Assembly: GCA_004362315.1 (NCBI GenBank)
Contig: SNWL01000003.1
Location: 682,001 to 746,000, forward strand
Reading direction: 5' to 3'
DNA: 64,000 nt
Source of the DNA: Mycobacterium sp. BK086
GTDB taxonomy: Bacteria > Actinomycetota > Actinomycetes > Mycobacteriales > Mycobacteriaceae
The position numbers were made by a program, and so were the translations under genes. Positions 63,833 to 64,000 of this stretch are shown here, one piece after another. Below the pieces are notes generated by a model. That model was not told where the DNA came from, did not search any database, and saw nothing but the letters and a program-made list of their open reading frames with translations. The first letter of the stretch is position 1. Every line of letters starts with the position of its first letter.

Positions 63833-64000
63833 TCACGGTGTGCTCATGTTCTTCGCTTGCCTGTTCTCTCTTGCCGGGCTGGGCGAGCTATCCAACTTCT
63901 CGACGTACTCGACCACCGCGGAGGTGTCCGGTGAACCGGTGATGCGCAACGCTCGGCCAAAAGCTCGCCGCCGAATCGCTGCCTCAAGGCACCGATCAGT
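63833..64000 (-). CDS. ylxR: YlxR-family RNA-binding protein (DUF448), N-terminal part beyond window edge
   Basis: Only the last 55 or so codons lie in the window. The frame reads CLEAAIRRRAFGRALRITGSPDTSAVVEYVEKLDSS, the conserved C-terminal half of YlxR, with a short Lys/Asn tail ending STP. YlxR proteins bind RNA and influence RNase P or transcription. Position between nusA (off-window) and infB is the normal one. About 80 bases separate it from the infB start. Confidence 0.85.
   Translation of the reverse strand, partial: TDRCLEAAIRRRAFGRALRITGSPDTSAVVEYVEKLDSSPSPARENRQAKNMSTP

Overview
The window is high-GC actinobacterial DNA with mycobacterial gene order. pspA-clgR-pgsA-argA-ftsK, rnj-dapA-thyX, thyA-dfrA, dapB, aldR/ald, pepR-pnp-rpsO-ribF-sirR, truB-pptT and dinF-nrnA-rbfA-infB-ylxR follow the order of the Mycobacterium tuberculosis Rv2744c-Rv2840c segment. 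Extra catabolic and secreted genes between these blocks point to a fast-growing environmental species (Mycolicibacterium type). This is inferred from gene content and order; no search was run. I see no rRNA, tRNA, insertion sequence, prophage or CRISPR array.

Layout. 1-6.4 kb: envelope-stress module (pspA, clgR with a SigE-like promoter), a CinA-type amidohydrolase, a phosphatidyltransferase, argA, ftsK, then a small monooxygenase and an SDR. 6.4-11.5 kb: accessory block with a TLP1-type thiolase-like gene and a divergent three-gene operon resembling heme-dependent oxidative N-demethylase (dimethylamine monooxygenase), ending against an MFS gene. 11.6-19.4 kb: rnj-dapA, thyX, a membrane GGDEF protein, and thyA-dfrA-YcaQ-like gene beside a dienelactone hydrolase. 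19.4-24.5 kb: regulators and a cytochrome P450-TetR-SDR operon diverging from a DUF1254/DUF1214 gene across two copies of the same operator. 24.5-29.2 kb: dapB operon, small membrane proteins, a secreted PE-PPE-domain hydrolase and a DUF222/HNH protein. 29.2-34.2 kb: aldR/ald and an enzyme cluster with a Tat-lipoprotein class A beta-lactamase. 34.2-41.1 kb: pepR, pnp, a structured rpsO-pnp intergenic region, an ArsR/SRPBCC pair, ribF and an MntR-type regulator.

41.2-48.4 kb holds the most unusual item. An APH-like phosphotransferase is translationally coupled to a 2037-residue protein: two zinc ribbons, a class III adenylate cyclase domain with all key residues, an AAA/STAND-type ATPase, a helical repeat region, and seven C-terminal NTF2/SnoaL-like modules of two alternating types in the order A-A-B-A-B-A-B.

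48.4-64 kb: truB-pptT-phosphoesterase, a DUF3558-like secreted protein, a CocE/NonD hydrolase, DUF1802/DUF2277 genes, an enoyl-CoA hydratase, a secreted GH18 protein with two Calx-beta domains, a methyltransferase, and the dinF-nrnA-rbfA-infB-ylxR translation and RNA operon, cut by the right edge inside ylxR.

Many neighbouring same-strand genes overlap by four bases (ATGA or GTGA), so translational coupling is common. Several genes have a TANNNT -10 element 6-7 bases before the start codon, as expected of leaderless mycobacterial mRNAs.
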